Source of the DNA: Spirosoma agri
GTDB taxonomy: Bacteria; Bacteroidota; Bacteroidia; Cytophagales; Spirosomataceae
Length of the DNA: 64,000 nucleotides
Direction: 5' to 3'
Assembly (NCBI RefSeq): GCF_010747415.1
Contig: NZ_JAAGNZ010000001.1
Span: forward strand, 930,001 to 994,000
Shown: positions 43,983 to 53,431 of the stretch, piece after piece
How positions within the stretch are numbered: the stretch's first letter is position 1
How the letters are laid out: each line of letters begins with the position of its first letter
Made by a program: the position numbers and the translations under genes
Notes under the pieces: generated by a model
Seen by the model: only the letters and a program-made list of their open reading frames with translations
What the model was told of the DNA's origin: nothing
The model's database searches: none

Positions 43983-44402
43983 CTAAAGGGCTTCTCTGGT
44001 CATTACAAATTCTTTGTTGAGCCAACGCCATCCCTTATAAACGGTTGCGTTTATTGTCCGCGAATCGACCATTTCTACGTCTATATTAAGATGGTTTCCT
44101 GTCTTGGGATGGATCAACTCACCCGACCACCCTTTGCCGTCGAAGGCCAGATTGCTGATCAGTAACTGATTTTTAGTTAAACCGAACTGTTCTTTACCCG
44201 TCGGGCTGACGTCGGAGATACGACCAAAATAGCGATCACCAACACGGTACAACTCAACCGTCGATCCCCGGCCCGGAAACAGCCACCGGCCCAGAATCTG
44301 ATCAGCAGTGCGGTCTACCGAGGATTTCCCCGGTACGGGCCATAAAGAGAGAACGAGAAAGAGAGAAGCCCAGAGGTAGTTTCGGAATAGCAATAGAGAC
44401 AT
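43983..44402 (-). CDS. DUF2147 family exported protein
   Basis: This 139-residue protein has a hydrophobic N-terminus (LLLFRNYLWASLFLVLSLWP) acting as a signal peptide. The mature part matches DUF2147, a small beta-barrel-like family: ADQILGRWLFPGRGSTVELY, RYFGRISDVSPTG, LISNLAFDGKGWSGELIHPK and INATVYKGWRWLNKEFVMTR. The family is thought to bind lipids or small ligands, but function is not established. It is followed by a hairpin. The region upstream (44403-44554) holds no gene and should contain its promoter. Confidence 0.85.
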   Translation of the reverse strand: MSLLLFRNYLWASLFLVLSLWPVPGKSSVDRTADQILGRWLFPGRGSTVELYRVGDRYFGRISDVSPTGKEQFGLTKNQLLISNLAFDGKGWSGELIHPKTGNHLNIDVEMVDSRTINATVYKGWRWLNKEFVMTREAL

Positions 44403-44554
44403 TCGTTCACTGACGGTTTACGAGGTGATACAAGCAAATAATAACGACGTTGCGGACTGTATTCTGGTGAGTAGGAGGTAATGAGGTAGCAAAATAAAAA
44501 ATAAATTATCAATTTCTATTGATTAACTAGATTAAACTTAGATGAAGCATAAAA

Positions 44555-44578
44555 AAAACTGACCTGATGATCAGTTTT
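44555..44578 (-). terminator. Small terminator hairpin after rfaE2
   Basis: Arms aaaactga (44555-44562) and tcagtttt (44571-44578) with an adjacent A/T run form a small intrinsic-terminator-like hairpin about 85 bases beyond the rfaE2 stop. Confidence 0.5.
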
Positions 44579-44662
44579 CTGTTGATAATAAGCAAGTTAT
44601 GATTGATTGAAGATGGAGTATTTTTTTTGTGGTGTCTCGAAAAAATACTTAAGGAAACTGCT

Positions 44663-45142
44663 CTAGAAGCTTTGCTTGATGCGCTCGATAAGTTTGGTCG
44701 TCGAATAGCCCGGTACGAGCGTAACCGTCTTAACACGACCACCTCTGCCAAGCACAAAGTCGGCCCCAACAATCGTATCGACCGTGTAATCGTTGCCTTT
44801 GACAAGAATGTCCGGCTTAACCGCTTCGATGAGTTCGAGGGGAGTTGGTTCGTCGAAAAGCGTAACAGCATCCACAAATTCCAGCGCAGCCATCAGCCGG
44901 GCGCGGGCATATTCGTTGACAACTGGACGCAGGGGGCCTTTAATGCAGCTCACCGATGCGTCCGTATTCAGCCCCAGAATCAGGCGATTGCCCAGCGCGT
45001 GTGCTTTTTCAAGGTAATCGATATGGCCTAAGTGAACGATGTCAAAGCAGCCATTGGTGAAAACAATCTGCTGCCCTTCGGCCCGCCATAGTTCGGCCTG
45101 CTGAATCGCCTGCTCGCGCGATAGGATTTTGGTTTCTGTCAT
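44663..45142 (-). CDS. rfaE2: D-glycero-beta-D-manno-heptose 1-phosphate adenylyltransferase
   Basis: This 159-residue nucleotidyltransferase has the CDP-alcohol/cytidylyltransferase fold signature VFTNGCFDIVHLGHIDYLEK with its HxGH motif, followed by LILGLNTDASV and the VPGYSTTKLIERI motif (STTK). It adenylates heptose 1-phosphate to give ADP-heptose for the LPS inner core. This is the stand-alone form of the HldE C-terminal domain; the kinase half is not in the window. It follows a YbhN-type flippase gene by 26 bases, so the two are co-transcribed. Confidence 0.92.
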   Translation of the reverse strand: MTETKILSREQAIQQAELWRAEGQQIVFTNGCFDIVHLGHIDYLEKAHALGNRLILGLNTDASVSCIKGPLRPVVNEYARARLMAALEFVDAVTLFDEPTPLELIEAVKPDILVKGNDYTVDTIVGADFVLGRGGRVKTVTLVPGYSTTKLIERIKQSF

Positions 45143-45168
45143 GAAAAAAGGTGTGTACGAACGGGTGA

Positions 45169-46215
45169 TTACAACTTAATTGCTTTAGGATCATCGAGTA
45201 CATCCGCCAGGTCTGTCGTTTTGTTACGCCGTAGCAGTACGACCAGCAGACTTAGGATACCCAGAATGATGACCATCAGCGTTGAAACGCCGTGAATAAA
45301 TGTTGCCAGCACCTGCCCGTCCTGACTGGTCAGGCCATAGAGCAACGCAACCTGTCCGACCAGTAGGTGAAAAGAACCGATGCCGCCCGGTGTAGGCGCA
45401 GCCATCCCCAATGAACCAACGACCAGAATCGTCAATCCGGCCAGTGGACCTAAGTCAGCCGTAGCTGGCATGGCGAAAAAGAGGGTGTACGACATAAAGT
45501 AGTACATTGTCCAGATGAGGATCGTATGAAACACAAACGCGCCGGGTCGACGTATTCTACGAACGCTTAACAGGCCTTCGAGCAAGCCGGTCAGAAACCC
45601 ACTAACTTTCTGATAAAGGGGATGCCTGCCCAACGCTTCACGATACCGGTTGAACAAAAACCAGCCTAACAGAGCTAGTCCCAGCAGTGTAGCGCCGGAG
45701 AGCATCAATAGACTAGAACCGCTGGAACCTTTTGGGAGCTTACCGCCCAGAAACTCCATGAAAAACTGGCTCAGCCGATCAAATTCAAGGATAAACGTAG
45801 CCCCCAGTAGGAGTAGTAACATGAGCACGTCGAACAATCGTTCGGCCACTACCGTACCAAAACTAACGTTCACGGGTACGCCCGAAAGCCGGTAGAGTGT
45901 CCCGCATCGGGCCACTTCGCCAGCCCGTGGGAGAGCCATATTCGCCAAATAGCCTGTCAATACGCTAACCGTTGCATCCAGTGAAGTGGGCCGTTGGGGA
46001 ACAACGGGTTCCAGCAGGATGCGCCAGCGTTCGGCCCGGCTCCAGTGTGCTACGAGGGTCATTACCGCCGATACCAGTATCCATCGAAAATCGGCTGCGC
46101 TGAGTTTGCGCCCCAGATCAGCGACATCGAGATGGCTCTGCTTAAAGGTAAACCAGAGAAGCCCTCCGGCAATAGCAAGTGAAATTACGTATTTGAGAAT
46201 ATTCTTCAGGTTCAT
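45169..46215 (-). CDS. Lysylphosphatidylglycerol synthase TM region / YbhN-type flippase-like membrane protein
   Basis: This protein of about 348 residues has eight or so membrane helices and matches the UPF0104/YbhN/AglD family: KYVISLAIAGGLLWFTFKQS, GYLANMALPRAGEVARCGTL, VERLFDVLMLLLLLGATF-like and APTPGGIGSFHLLVGQVALL. Members are thought to move lipids or lipid-linked precursors across the inner membrane. It lies 26 bases upstream of rfaE2, hinting at a link with envelope glycolipid. The longest frame starts at TTG 46317, but that extension would include the panD terminator; ATG 46215 (MNLKNILKYV) is therefore the supported start. Confidence 0.85.
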   Translation of the reverse strand: MNLKNILKYVISLAIAGGLLWFTFKQSHLDVADLGRKLSAADFRWILVSAVMTLVAHWSRAERWRILLEPVVPQRPTSLDATVSVLTGYLANMALPRAGEVARCGTLYRLSGVPVNVSFGTVVAERLFDVLMLLLLLGATFILEFDRLSQFFMEFLGGKLPKGSSGSSLLMLSGATLLGLALLGWFLFNRYREALGRHPLYQKVSGFLTGLLEGLLSVRRIRRPGAFVFHTILIWTMYYFMSYTLFFAMPATADLGPLAGLTILVVGSLGMAAPTPGGIGSFHLLVGQVALLYGLTSQDGQVLATFIHGVSTLMVIILGILSLLVVLLRRNKTTDLADVLDDPKAIKL

Positions 46216-46283
46216 ACGATCGGAACACGGCCGGAAAGCCGCGCTTGTGGTCAACAGGAACGACTTGCCAGCCGTCTTACAAA

Positions 46284-46310
46284 AAACTCCGTCACAAAGT
46301 AACGGAGTTT
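46284..46310 (-). terminator. panD terminator
   Basis: Arms aaactccgt (46284-46292) and acggagttt (46302-46310) pair perfectly, and the minus-strand reading runs into a T6 tract. It lies between panD and the downstream flippase gene and shows that the longer start of the flippase frame is wrong. Confidence 0.8.
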
Positions 46311-46332
46311 CACGCAAATGGATGGTACCGGA

Positions 46333-46686
46333 TTAGCCTTTCACGAGCCGATTGTTATCATTCGGAAAGATTACGGTTGGTTTATGGGATCGGGCCTCGT
46401 CGGGTGTCATCATGGCGTAAGCGATGATAATGATAATATCGCCGACCTGTGCCCGGCGAGCTGCAGCGCCGTTCAGACAGATTATACCCGAGCCGCGTTC
46501 GCCTTTGATGACATACGTGACGAGCCGCTCACCGTTGTTATTATTGACGATATGTACCTGTTCGTTCTCGAACAGTCCGGCAGCATCCATAAGATCTTCA
46601 TCAATGGTAATGCTACCAACATAATTCAACTCGGCCTGCGTGACTTTGACGCGATGGAGCTTTGATTTTAATACGGTGACAAACAT
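46333..46686 (-). CDS. panD: Aspartate 1-decarboxylase
   Basis: This 117-residue enzyme makes beta-alanine for pantothenate and CoA by decarboxylating aspartate. It is a pyruvoyl enzyme made by self-cleavage between Gly24 and Ser25, visible in [16 protein letters not shown], with the catalytic Lys in [12 protein letters not shown] and the conserved [12 protein letters not shown] segment. Length and motifs are normal. The other pantothenate genes are not in the window. It has its own terminator and so forms a single-gene unit or the end of one, separate from the flippase-rfaE2 pair. Confidence 0.95.
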   Translation of the reverse strand: MFVTVLKSKLHRVKVTQAELNYVGSITIDEDLMDAAGLFENEQVHIVNNNNGERLVTYVIKGERGSGIICLNGAAARRAQVGDIIIIIAYAMMTPDEARSHKPTVIFPNDNNRLVKG

Positions 46687-46800
46687 GGTTGGTAATGATA
46701 ATACCGTTTAGAGTGGCAACGATCATTGCTGGCCAACGGCACTCGCAAAACAGCCATGTCCGGGTGTTGGTTCCGGCTCGGATCGCAGACTGCTTGATAC

Positions 46801-46835
46801 AAGTAAGGCCGTAACATTACGTCACGGCCTTACTT
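46801..46835 (-). terminator. Terminator hairpin after the MoeB-rhodanese gene
   Basis: Arms 46801-46812 (aagtaaggccgt) and 46824-46835 pair perfectly over 12 bases around an 11-base loop. It lies about 20 bases beyond the stop codon of the minus-strand MoeB-like gene. Confidence 0.8.
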
Positions 46836-46855
46836 ATACGGGCTGTAAGACAAAA

Positions 46856-47992
46856 TCAATAGATTGCCATTTCGGGTTCAATGTCCCGCGCCCAGGCGTC
46901 GATACCGCCATCAAGGTTATACAGATTCGTTAATCCGCCCTGCGCATACAGGTAATTGATGACGTTGGCCGAGCGGATGCCGTGGTGACAGTATACGACA
47001 ACGGGCCGATCCGTAGGAATGCGTTTTCGGTTATTGGGAATCATACCAACCGGGATCAGCACAGCTCCCTCCAGGTGACACAGGTCATATTCGGGTCGTT
47101 CGCGAACATCCAGCAGAAAAATGTCTTCGCCAAGAGCCAGCCGGTCGGCTAATTCCTGAGCTGTTATTTTCTGCGGTCCCGTCGAAACGAGGGCCGGTCG
47201 GTAGCCCGATGCCAGACCCTGTTTGGCCAGTTGGTCCGCGTCGGCCCGGCGCTTGGTTTTGATGCGCTGCTGGTTCATCGTCAGCAAATCGACCATCAGC
47301 AGATGCTCGTTTAGCGACTGCCCAATGCCGGTAATCAGTTTGATGACTTCGTTCGCCTGATACGTCCCAATCACACCTGGCAATACGCCGAGTACGCCCG
47401 TATCATTGCAGTTTGGAATTTCGATGTCGTTCGGGTATTCAGGGAACATGCACCGATACGTAGGCCCACGCTGACCATCACCCAGATCGGCATTAAGTAC
47501 GGCTACCTGTCCTTCAAAACGGTGAATGGCCCCATAAACGAAGGGTTTGCCCAGTGTTACACAAATGTCATTAACCAGATACCGAACCTTAAAATTATCG
47601 GTGCAGTCAACCACGATATCGTAGCCTTCAATGATCCCTCGGGCGTTGCTGATTTCGAGAGCCGCCGTATATGTGTCGAAAGAAATGTCGGGATTGAGCC
47701 GATTCAGGTGGCTGGTAGCGATTTTCGCTTTCGGTTTACCCACCTCATCGGTTGTGTAGAGCACCTGTCGCTGAAGGTTGCTGAGATCGACCACATCGGG
47801 ATCGATAACACCAATGGTGCCAACACCGGCCGCCGTTAGATACAATAGCACCGGGCATCCCAAACCACCTGCGCCAACGACGAGCACACGAGCGTTCTTT
47901 AGCCGAAGCTGGCCCGCCGTACCAATTTCAGGTAGATTAAGGTGTTTTTGATAGCGTTGTTTTTCGGCGGGTATTAATGTTGTGGCTTCCAT
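46856..47992 (-). CDS. moeB: MoeB/ThiF-type adenylyltransferase with C-terminal rhodanese domain
   Basis: This 378-residue protein has an E1-like adenylation domain (about 1-260) with the nucleotide motif VLVVGAGGLGCPVLLYLTAA, the acidic switch DPDVVDLSNLQRQVLY and DCTDNFKVRYLVND, then CNDTGVLGVLPGVIGTYQA. A C-terminal rhodanese domain (about 275-378) carries the sulfur-accepting Cys in VVYCHHGIRSANV. This MoeZ/Uba4-like layout activates a ubiquitin-like sulfur carrier (MoaD or ThiS type) and can load sulfur onto it. Zinc-binding CxxC pairs of classical E. coli MoeB are not evident, as is common in the fused form. Neighbours do not show which pathway it serves. Confidence 0.88.
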   Translation of the reverse strand: MEATTLIPAEKQRYQKHLNLPEIGTAGQLRLKNARVLVVGAGGLGCPVLLYLTAAGVGTIGVIDPDVVDLSNLQRQVLYTTDEVGKPKAKIATSHLNRLNPDISFDTYTAALEISNARGIIEGYDIVVDCTDNFKVRYLVNDICVTLGKPFVYGAIHRFEGQVAVLNADLGDGQRGPTYRCMFPEYPNDIEIPNCNDTGVLGVLPGVIGTYQANEVIKLITGIGQSLNEHLLMVDLLTMNQQRIKTKRRADADQLAKQGLASGYRPALVSTGPQKITAQELADRLALGEDIFLLDVRERPEYDLCHLEGAVLIPVGMIPNNRKRIPTDRPVVVYCHHGIRSANVINYLYAQGGLTNLYNLDGGIDAWARDIEPEMAIY

Positions 47993-48154
47993 GGGGTCGA
48001 ACGCTGTGCAGAGCTGATTCCAGCGTTTTTATGAAACAGATTTCGACCCGCTAAAATTGCGCTGGATCAAAAAAAAGGTCATCTATTTTGGGAACGGACC
48101 GGCCCCCTTTTGATGGTGAACGGGCTGGATCGCTATTTCGCCAAACGTATATCG

Positions 48155-48208
48155 AAAACTATAAAAAAAGCCGTCTCGTTTAGGTGAGATGGCTTTTTTT
48201 ATAGTTTT
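48155..48208 (-). terminator. Terminator after the esterase-DUF11 gene
   Basis: Arms 48155-48177 and 48186-48208 pair over 23 bases with one G:U-compatible position and long A/T runs. The right arm ends 7 bases from the stop codon of the minus-strand esterase gene. Confidence 0.8.
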
Positions 48209-48214
48209 GATCGA

Positions 48215-51205
48215 TCAGCGGGTTCGGATACTGATGCTGGCTTCGTCGTCTTCGCCATTGGCAAAGCCGTTGCCGGGTGTCGAGTCTGGGTCGGCCTGGG
48301 CAGCGTTGAAAATCTGAGCAACCACTGTGCCACTTCCCTTCACCTGAATCGGTATCGTCAACGTGGTTGAATTTCCTGCTGGCAGAGAGCTGATTGTTGC
48401 TGCTACGGCCTGACCAATAACCGTCAATCCGTTACTATTGGTTACCGTCCATCCGCTTGGTAAGATCACCTGAGCGGTTATGTTGGTGGCGGTTAGTCCG
48501 CCTGCATTCGTAATTGTTATTGTTATGTTATCCGGTCCATTGGCTGATACGGTCAGATAATTGGCACCCAAATCCAGACTGAGATCGGCTTTGGTCGGAT
48601 TGGTGGGTGGCTGATCTGATTGCACCAGCGGCAGAGGTGTCTGGTTTGGATTTGGCGATACGAGTAGCGTACCGTTTGCATCGATCGTGCGCAGATCGGC
48701 CACACTACTATCATCCTGTCCGTCACCCGTACCCGAATTAGGCTGGCTGTCCGGATCGGGTGTTTGGCTGGTGATGATCTGGGCCGTGGTCACGAACGTA
48801 CCGGGTTGAGTTGCCTTTAGTCGAAAAATATAGGGCGTGGTTGAACCGGCGGCAAGCGTGCCCGCATCAATTGTTACTGTACCCGCACTTTCACGGATAG
48901 CAGCGTTCGGCGAATCAACGAACGTAAGGTTCGGTGGTAAGAGACTTTGCGCTTTCACGCCCGTTGCATTCTGTGGCCCATCGTTCCTCAAAGACACGGT
49001 TAATGACACAACCTGGCCAATGGCGGGTATCCGATTGTTGAGTTGCATAACCATGGACAGGTCAGCCATACTGGCGGACATATTAGCGCAGACGCGTAGG
49101 AATGGACTGGGGGCGCTCGTTACCGCCGGGTTACTGCCCACTACCCGAATACGATACGTTGATCCGTCGGGTAAACCTGCGGGCAACGTAACCCTAATCG
49201 GACTTGTACCGCCTGTACCAATCGTTGTAGGAGAACTGAAAGAACCCGTCGCATCCGATAACTGAATGGTAAATATGTTGCCATTATTCACCGGACCATC
49301 GGTGACGGTAACCGATACCGAAAACGACTCGGGCAAACAGGCGGGTGACGTGGGGATTTCATCGGCGGAGAGTACGGGCGGGATGGGTGGAATTGGCTCC
49401 ATAGCATAATACAGAATGTTTCGCCCGTCGATCAGGCTGACTTCGTACCACAAGCCCGCACCAGTATCCCCCTGACGACGAACCGACAGGCGATACCTTC
49501 CCGGCTCTACGCCCCCAACAGCAAAGGCAACGGGCGGGTAGTTTCGAATGTAATTGAAATCGGCAAACTCATCGTAGTCCGGTGATTGACTGTTGGGTGG
49601 GGCTACAGTCCAACCTGAGTCATTGAAGCTTCCACCATCGATACGTTCAACGCGAGTTTCTACGGGTACATCCGAACGAGCCATAGTATAAAAGCCATGA
49701 CTGCCGGATTCGTAGCGATACGCGAAACGAAGAATAGACGCATCACTCGTTCCACCACTGGTTGTCAGCGGAATGGTTGGCTGAGAAGTGGTCGCATTGG
49801 CCGACTGTTGAATTAAAAAAGGCTCGCCCAGTGTACCAACACTGACCGGATGCGTTGAGCGCGTTCGCATACGATACAGACCATCGGGCAAATTGGCTGG
49901 TAGTGTTACCAACAGCGGATTTGCCGTACTTGGTGCTGATTCGTAAACGAGCTGGTTGTTGTCGGCCCGTAAGATCTGCGCAACGTATTGATTATCCGAT
50001 TCATGGGCATCGGTACGAAGTGAAGAAGCCTGAATAGTCTCACCGGGTCGTCGCGTTAATGGCAACGTGTAACCGCTGGTGATCACTGTCGATTCGTCGT
50101 TCGGGGCAAACGGTTTCGAATTTTGGAAGAAAGCGGTAGTTAGACATTGCTCCCAGGTGTTGACGAAACGGTATAAACCCTCCCCCAGCAGGTGTACGTT
50201 GTCCGGACGGTTGGCGGTTCCCGTAATGCTGTCGGTGGCCGGGCCGGGAAAAACGTCCTGGATTTCTGTAATGAGCCGGTTCTGAGCGGCAATAACGGCT
50301 GGATTGGTGTTGCCGTTGATGTAGCTGGCCCGCGATACCATCCAGGCCAGTTGATTGTAGCCCGTTTGCTGGCGGGTTTTGTTGATAACGTACTGAATGT
50401 TATCGAAATAGGTCTGTTCGCCGGTCGTGCGGTCATTCTCACCCTGATGCCAGAGCACCGCCCGTGCGCCTGTACGGGATACGTAATGCATCAGCGCAAC
50501 ACCTAGTCGCCGATACACCGAGAAATTAGGAGCACTGTTGACGTTACCGGCCGCGGACTGTTTCCAGTCGTCGCTTGACGTGCCGCCAAGTGCTGCACCC
50601 AGAAACATAACAGGTACATTGAGCTTGCGAACAAGCCTGTCGCCGAGAATACCCCAGAGGTGAAATGGCTGGCTGGGGCCGATATTACTGCCGTAACTCA
50701 CATTGCTGAAGCGGAACGGGAGGAGGTATTCGCTGAGGATTTCCTGCCGGAAGTCCAGACAGGAAACCCGGTCTTCTTCGGAACCGGGCACGCGCTGAAA
50801 TCCGCCGTATACGTTCGATTGACCGGCCAGTACGAACACTTCGCCCACACCGACCCGATTGACCTGCGTTTCGGCCAGTACCGAGCCGCCCGCTTTAGCC
50901 CTGACATTCAGCCGATATTGCCCTTTTCTTACGACTACGGAACCTCGGAAAGCGGTAGAGGTAGGCAGCAAGGGCAATGTGGTCCAGGCCGTTACGTCGC
51001 CCTGTCCAAGTACCATCGGAACAAACCGGGCTTCAACAAGAGTCGCCGTCGCAGGGGCTAGCCCTGTAACCAGAATCGTTGCTTCGTCCGATTGATTTCG
51101 TTGGTAAACGAGTCTAGGTACGGGACTGGTAACGGTAAGTTGGGCAAGTGATAAAAGAGGATACAGGTATAACAAGACCCATATCACAGGTCGAGCGAAA
51201 AGCAT
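48215..51205 (-). CDS. Secreted SGNH/sialate O-acetylesterase-like protein with DUF11 repeats
   Basis: This 996-residue protein has a signal peptide ending near LSLAQ. An N-terminal beta domain (about 25-115) precedes an SGNH esterase domain (about 118-380): nucleophile Ser130 in FVLAGQSNVYGG, WHQGENDRTTGEQTYFDNI and the catalytic Asp/His pair in RPDNVHLLGEG. Beta-sandwich segments follow, then at least two DUF11 domains (IPAIGQVVSLTVSLRNDGPQ and TVSANGPDNITITITNAGG). It probably removes acetyl groups from a carbohydrate outside the cell. No CHU_C or other type IX C-terminal domain is recognisable: it ends in a DUF11-like strand (EDDEASISIRTR). It may be retained by DUF11 contacts or use another route. 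Confidence 0.82.
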   Translation of the reverse strand: MLFARPVIWVLLYLYPLLSLAQLTVTSPVPRLVYQRNQSDEATILVTGLAPATATLVEARFVPMVLGQGDVTAWTTLPLLPTSTAFRGSVVVRKGQYRLNVRAKAGGSVLAETQVNRVGVGEVFVLAGQSNVYGGFQRVPGSEEDRVSCLDFRQEILSEYLLPFRFSNVSYGSNIGPSQPFHLWGILGDRLVRKLNVPVMFLGAALGGTSSDDWKQSAAGNVNSAPNFSVYRRLGVALMHYVSRTGARAVLWHQGENDRTTGEQTYFDNIQYVINKTRQQTGYNQLAWMVSRASYINGNTNPAVIAAQNRLITEIQDVFPGPATDSITGTANRPDNVHLLGEGLYRFVNTWEQCLTTAFFQNSKPFAPNDESTVITSGYTLPLTRRPGETIQASSLRTDAHESDNQYVAQILRADNNQLVYESAPSTANPLLVTLPANLPDGLYRMRTRSTHPVSVGTLGEPFLIQQSANATTSQPTIPLTTSGGTSDASILRFAYRYESGSHGFYTMARSDVPVETRVERIDGGSFNDSGWTVAPPNSQSPDYDEFADFNYIRNYPPVAFAVGGVEPGRYRLSVRRQGDTGAGLWYEVSLIDGRNILYYAMEPIPPIPPVLSADEIPTSPACLPESFSVSVTVTDGPVNNGNIFTIQLSDATGSFSSPTTIGTGGTSPIRVTLPAGLPDGSTYRIRVVGSNPAVTSAPSPFLRVCANMSASMADLSMVMQLNNRIPAIGQVVSLTVSLRNDGPQNATGVKAQSLLPPNLTFVDSPNAAIRESAGTVTIDAGTLAAGSTTPYIFRLKATQPGTFVTTAQIITSQTPDPDSQPNSGTGDGQDDSSVADLRTIDANGTLLVSPNPNQTPLPLVQSDQPPTNPTKADLSLDLGANYLTVSANGPDNITITITNAGGLTATNITAQVILPSGWTVTNSNGLTVIGQAVAATISSLPAGNSTTLTIPIQVKGSGTVVAQIFNAAQADPDSTPGNGFANGEDDEASISIRTR

Positions 51206-51430
51206 GTTGAATAGAGCGCATGTAAACTGTTTAAAATAGTATATAATTATAAACTAATATTTCGTGAAATCAAATTATAAAGTACTTTATAATTGGTAAA
51301 TATACATTATGCTTTTTCTTGTAAATAAGCGCAATCTGCCGCAACCGAACATGGTATAAGCTATGTGGCCTTTTAAACAGGGCCTGACAAAGCCCAGATC
51401 AACAAAAACCGAATGACCGAGTAAAAACAT
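51206..51430. other. AT-rich intergenic stretch upstream of the esterase gene
   Basis: No gene is seen. About 51225-51320 is strikingly AT-rich, with runs such as ttataattggtaaata and tatataattataaac, unlike the surrounding coding DNA. It probably holds the promoter of the minus-strand esterase gene, though no exact TAnnTTTG box was found on that strand. Confidence 0.5.
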
Positions 51431-51489
51431 AAGGCGGACATCCTGTCCGGACAGCTATCCATCAGCTGCCCGGACAGGATGTCCGCCTT
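51431..51489. terminator. 26-bp hairpin after aspS
   Basis: Arms 51431-51456 and 51464-51489 pair over 26 bases with one mismatch around a 7-base loop. It lies about 17 bases beyond the aspS stop. The arm begins aaggcggacatcctgtccgg, which reads like a dispersed palindrome of this group of genomes. Confidence 0.75.
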
Positions 51490-51505
51490 ACTAGCTCTAT
51501 TACTT

Positions 51506-53275
51506 TTACTTTGCTACGGTGGCGATTTTCAGTTCGTTCAATTGCGCCTGACTGATGGTTGATGGCGAATCGATCATCACGTCGCGCCCGGAATTATTTT
51601 TGGGGAAAGCGATGAAGTCGCGAATAGAATCCGCCCCACCGAAGAGTGAACATAACCGGTCGAACCCGAACGCAATACCGCCGTGTGGGGGTGCCCCGTA
51701 TTCAAACGCATCCATCAGGAAGCCGAACTGCGCTTTTGCTTCTTCATCCGAGAAGCCAAGAATGCTGAACATGCGAGCCTGCAAGTCGCGGTTGAAAATC
51801 CGAATTGAACCACCACCCACTTCGGTGCCATTGATGACCATATCGTAGGCATTGGCCCGAACCGAACCCGGATCGTTTTCCAATAGGGGAATGTCTTCCG
51901 GCTTGGGCGAGGTGAACGGGTGGTGCATGGCAAACCAGCGGCTTTCTTCTTCGCCGTATTCGAGCAGGGGGAAATCGAGTACCCAAAGGCTGCTGAATGT
52001 ATTCGGATCACGGAGTCCCAGTCGACTTCCCATTTCCAGGCGTAGTTCGTTCAACTGCTTGCGCGCTTTGTTGGCATCACCCGAAATGATCAGCATCAGA
52101 TCACCCGGTTTCGCCTTGAAATGAGCGGCCCAGGCTTTCAGATCGGCTTCGGAATAGAACTTATCGACCGACGATTTTAGGGAGCCGTCTTCGTTGTAGC
52201 GAACGTAAATCAGTCCCTTCGCGCCAATTTGGGGCCGTTTGATCCAATCGGTCAGTTCATCCAGTTGCTTGCGGGTATAGTGCGCACAACCCGGCGCATT
52301 GATACCCACTACCAACTCCGCCGAATCGAACACGCTGAATCCTTTGCCCGAAGTCAGATCGATGGTATCGAACGTGCCTTTTAATTCGGCGAACTCCATC
52401 CCGAACCGCGTGTCGGGTTTATCGGAGCCGTAGCGTTTCATGGCATCGGCGTAGGTCATGCGGGGTACTTCGGCCAGGTCGATTCCTTTGACGGCCTTGA
52501 ACAAATGCCGAACCAGACCCTCGAACATGTTCAGAATATCTTCCTGCTCCACGAACGACATCTCACAGTCGATCTGCGTAAATTCGGGCTGGCGGTCAGC
52601 GCGCAGATCTTCGTCACGGAAACATTTCACAATCTGGTAGTACCGGTCAAAGCCCGACACCATCAGCAATTGTTTGAACGTCTGGGGTGACTGCGGCAGC
52701 GCATAGAACTCACCCGGATTCATCCGGCTTGGCACGACAAAATCACGCGCACCTTCAGGTGTCGATTTGATGAGTACCGGCGTTTCGACCTCAATAAAAT
52801 TCTGTCCGTCCATAAACAGTCGCGTCTGCTGGGCCATGCGGTGACGCAGTTCGAGATTCCGTCGTACCGGATTCCGGCGAAGGTCGAGGTAACGGTATTT
52901 CAACCGGAGATCATCGCCCCCGTCCGTTTCATCCTCGATCAGGAAAGGCGGTAACTTGGCCGGGTTCAAAACCTCCAGCGACGTAACCTTCAGTTCAATA
53001 TCGCCGGTCGGAATATTCGGATTTTTTGATTTCCGCTCAATGACCGTTCCCGTTGCTTTCAGGACATATTCGCGGCCCAGCGAGCGGGCAATCGTAAAGA
53101 GTTCAGGAGCCGTCTGACCATCTTCGAGCAGGAGCTGCGTAATACCATATCGGTCACGAAGGTCAATCCATAAGACGCCACCTTTGTCACGAATTGTCTG
53201 GACCCAGCCGGTCAGTGTAGCGGTTTTGGTAGCGTCAGCAAGGCGGAGTTCTCCGCAAGTGTGCGTTCGAAGCAT
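51506..53275 (-). CDS. aspS: Aspartyl-tRNA synthetase
   Basis: This 589-residue class II synthetase charges tRNA-Asp. It has an N-terminal OB-fold anticodon domain ([20 protein letters not shown]), class II motif 2 [18 protein letters not shown], the bacterial insertion (GAD) domain, and motif 3 [20 protein letters not shown]. The length and the bacterial insertion fit AspRS of the D-type. Whether it also charges tRNA-Asn cannot be told from the sequence. CAAAGGTA at 53369-53376 (TACCTTTG on the minus strand) is a candidate -7 promoter box about 95 bases upstream. Confidence 0.95.
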   Translation of the reverse strand: MLRTHTCGELRLADATKTATLTGWVQTIRDKGGVLWIDLRDRYGITQLLLEDGQTAPELFTIARSLGREYVLKATGTVIERKSKNPNIPTGDIELKVTSLEVLNPAKLPPFLIEDETDGGDDLRLKYRYLDLRRNPVRRNLELRHRMAQQTRLFMDGQNFIEVETPVLIKSTPEGARDFVVPSRMNPGEFYALPQSPQTFKQLLMVSGFDRYYQIVKCFRDEDLRADRQPEFTQIDCEMSFVEQEDILNMFEGLVRHLFKAVKGIDLAEVPRMTYADAMKRYGSDKPDTRFGMEFAELKGTFDTIDLTSGKGFSVFDSAELVVGINAPGCAHYTRKQLDELTDWIKRPQIGAKGLIYVRYNEDGSLKSSVDKFYSEADLKAWAAHFKAKPGDLMLIISGDANKARKQLNELRLEMGSRLGLRDPNTFSSLWVLDFPLLEYGEEESRWFAMHHPFTSPKPEDIPLLENDPGSVRANAYDMVINGTEVGGGSIRIFNRDLQARMFSILGFSDEEAKAQFGFLMDAFEYGAPPHGGIAFGFDRLCSLFGGADSIRDFIAFPKNNSGRDVMIDSPSTISQAQLNELKIATVAK

Positions 53276-53368
53276 TTTTTAATAGGCGAAAGAGTGAACG
53301 AGTAACGAGTAAATGCTGACAGCGTTGTTTACTCCGCCCGTTCACCCGTTGCTCTTTAAATTCTGCCG

Positions 53369-53376
53369 CAAAGGTA
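53369..53376 (-). promoter_or_regulatory. Candidate -7 box for aspS
   Basis: TACCTTTG on the minus strand matches the Bacteroidota TAnnTTTG element. No strong TTG -33 box is seen at the usual distance, so this rests on the -7 box alone. Confidence 0.35.
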
Positions 53377-53431
53377 GATACTTTACGGGAACTCGGCTAT
53401 TCACGCTCTCACTCTTTCGCGCTTTAAGCGT

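Noticed and set aside
46216..46317. N-terminal extension of the YbhN-type gene
   Set aside because: It contains the panD terminator hairpin and starts with TTG; the downstream ATG begins a clean membrane helix.
53286..53420. Terminator or regulatory palindrome between the M20 gene and aspS
   Set aside because: A 12-base inverted match (gcgaaagagtga) exists but the arms are about 110 bases apart and the intervening pairing is poor.
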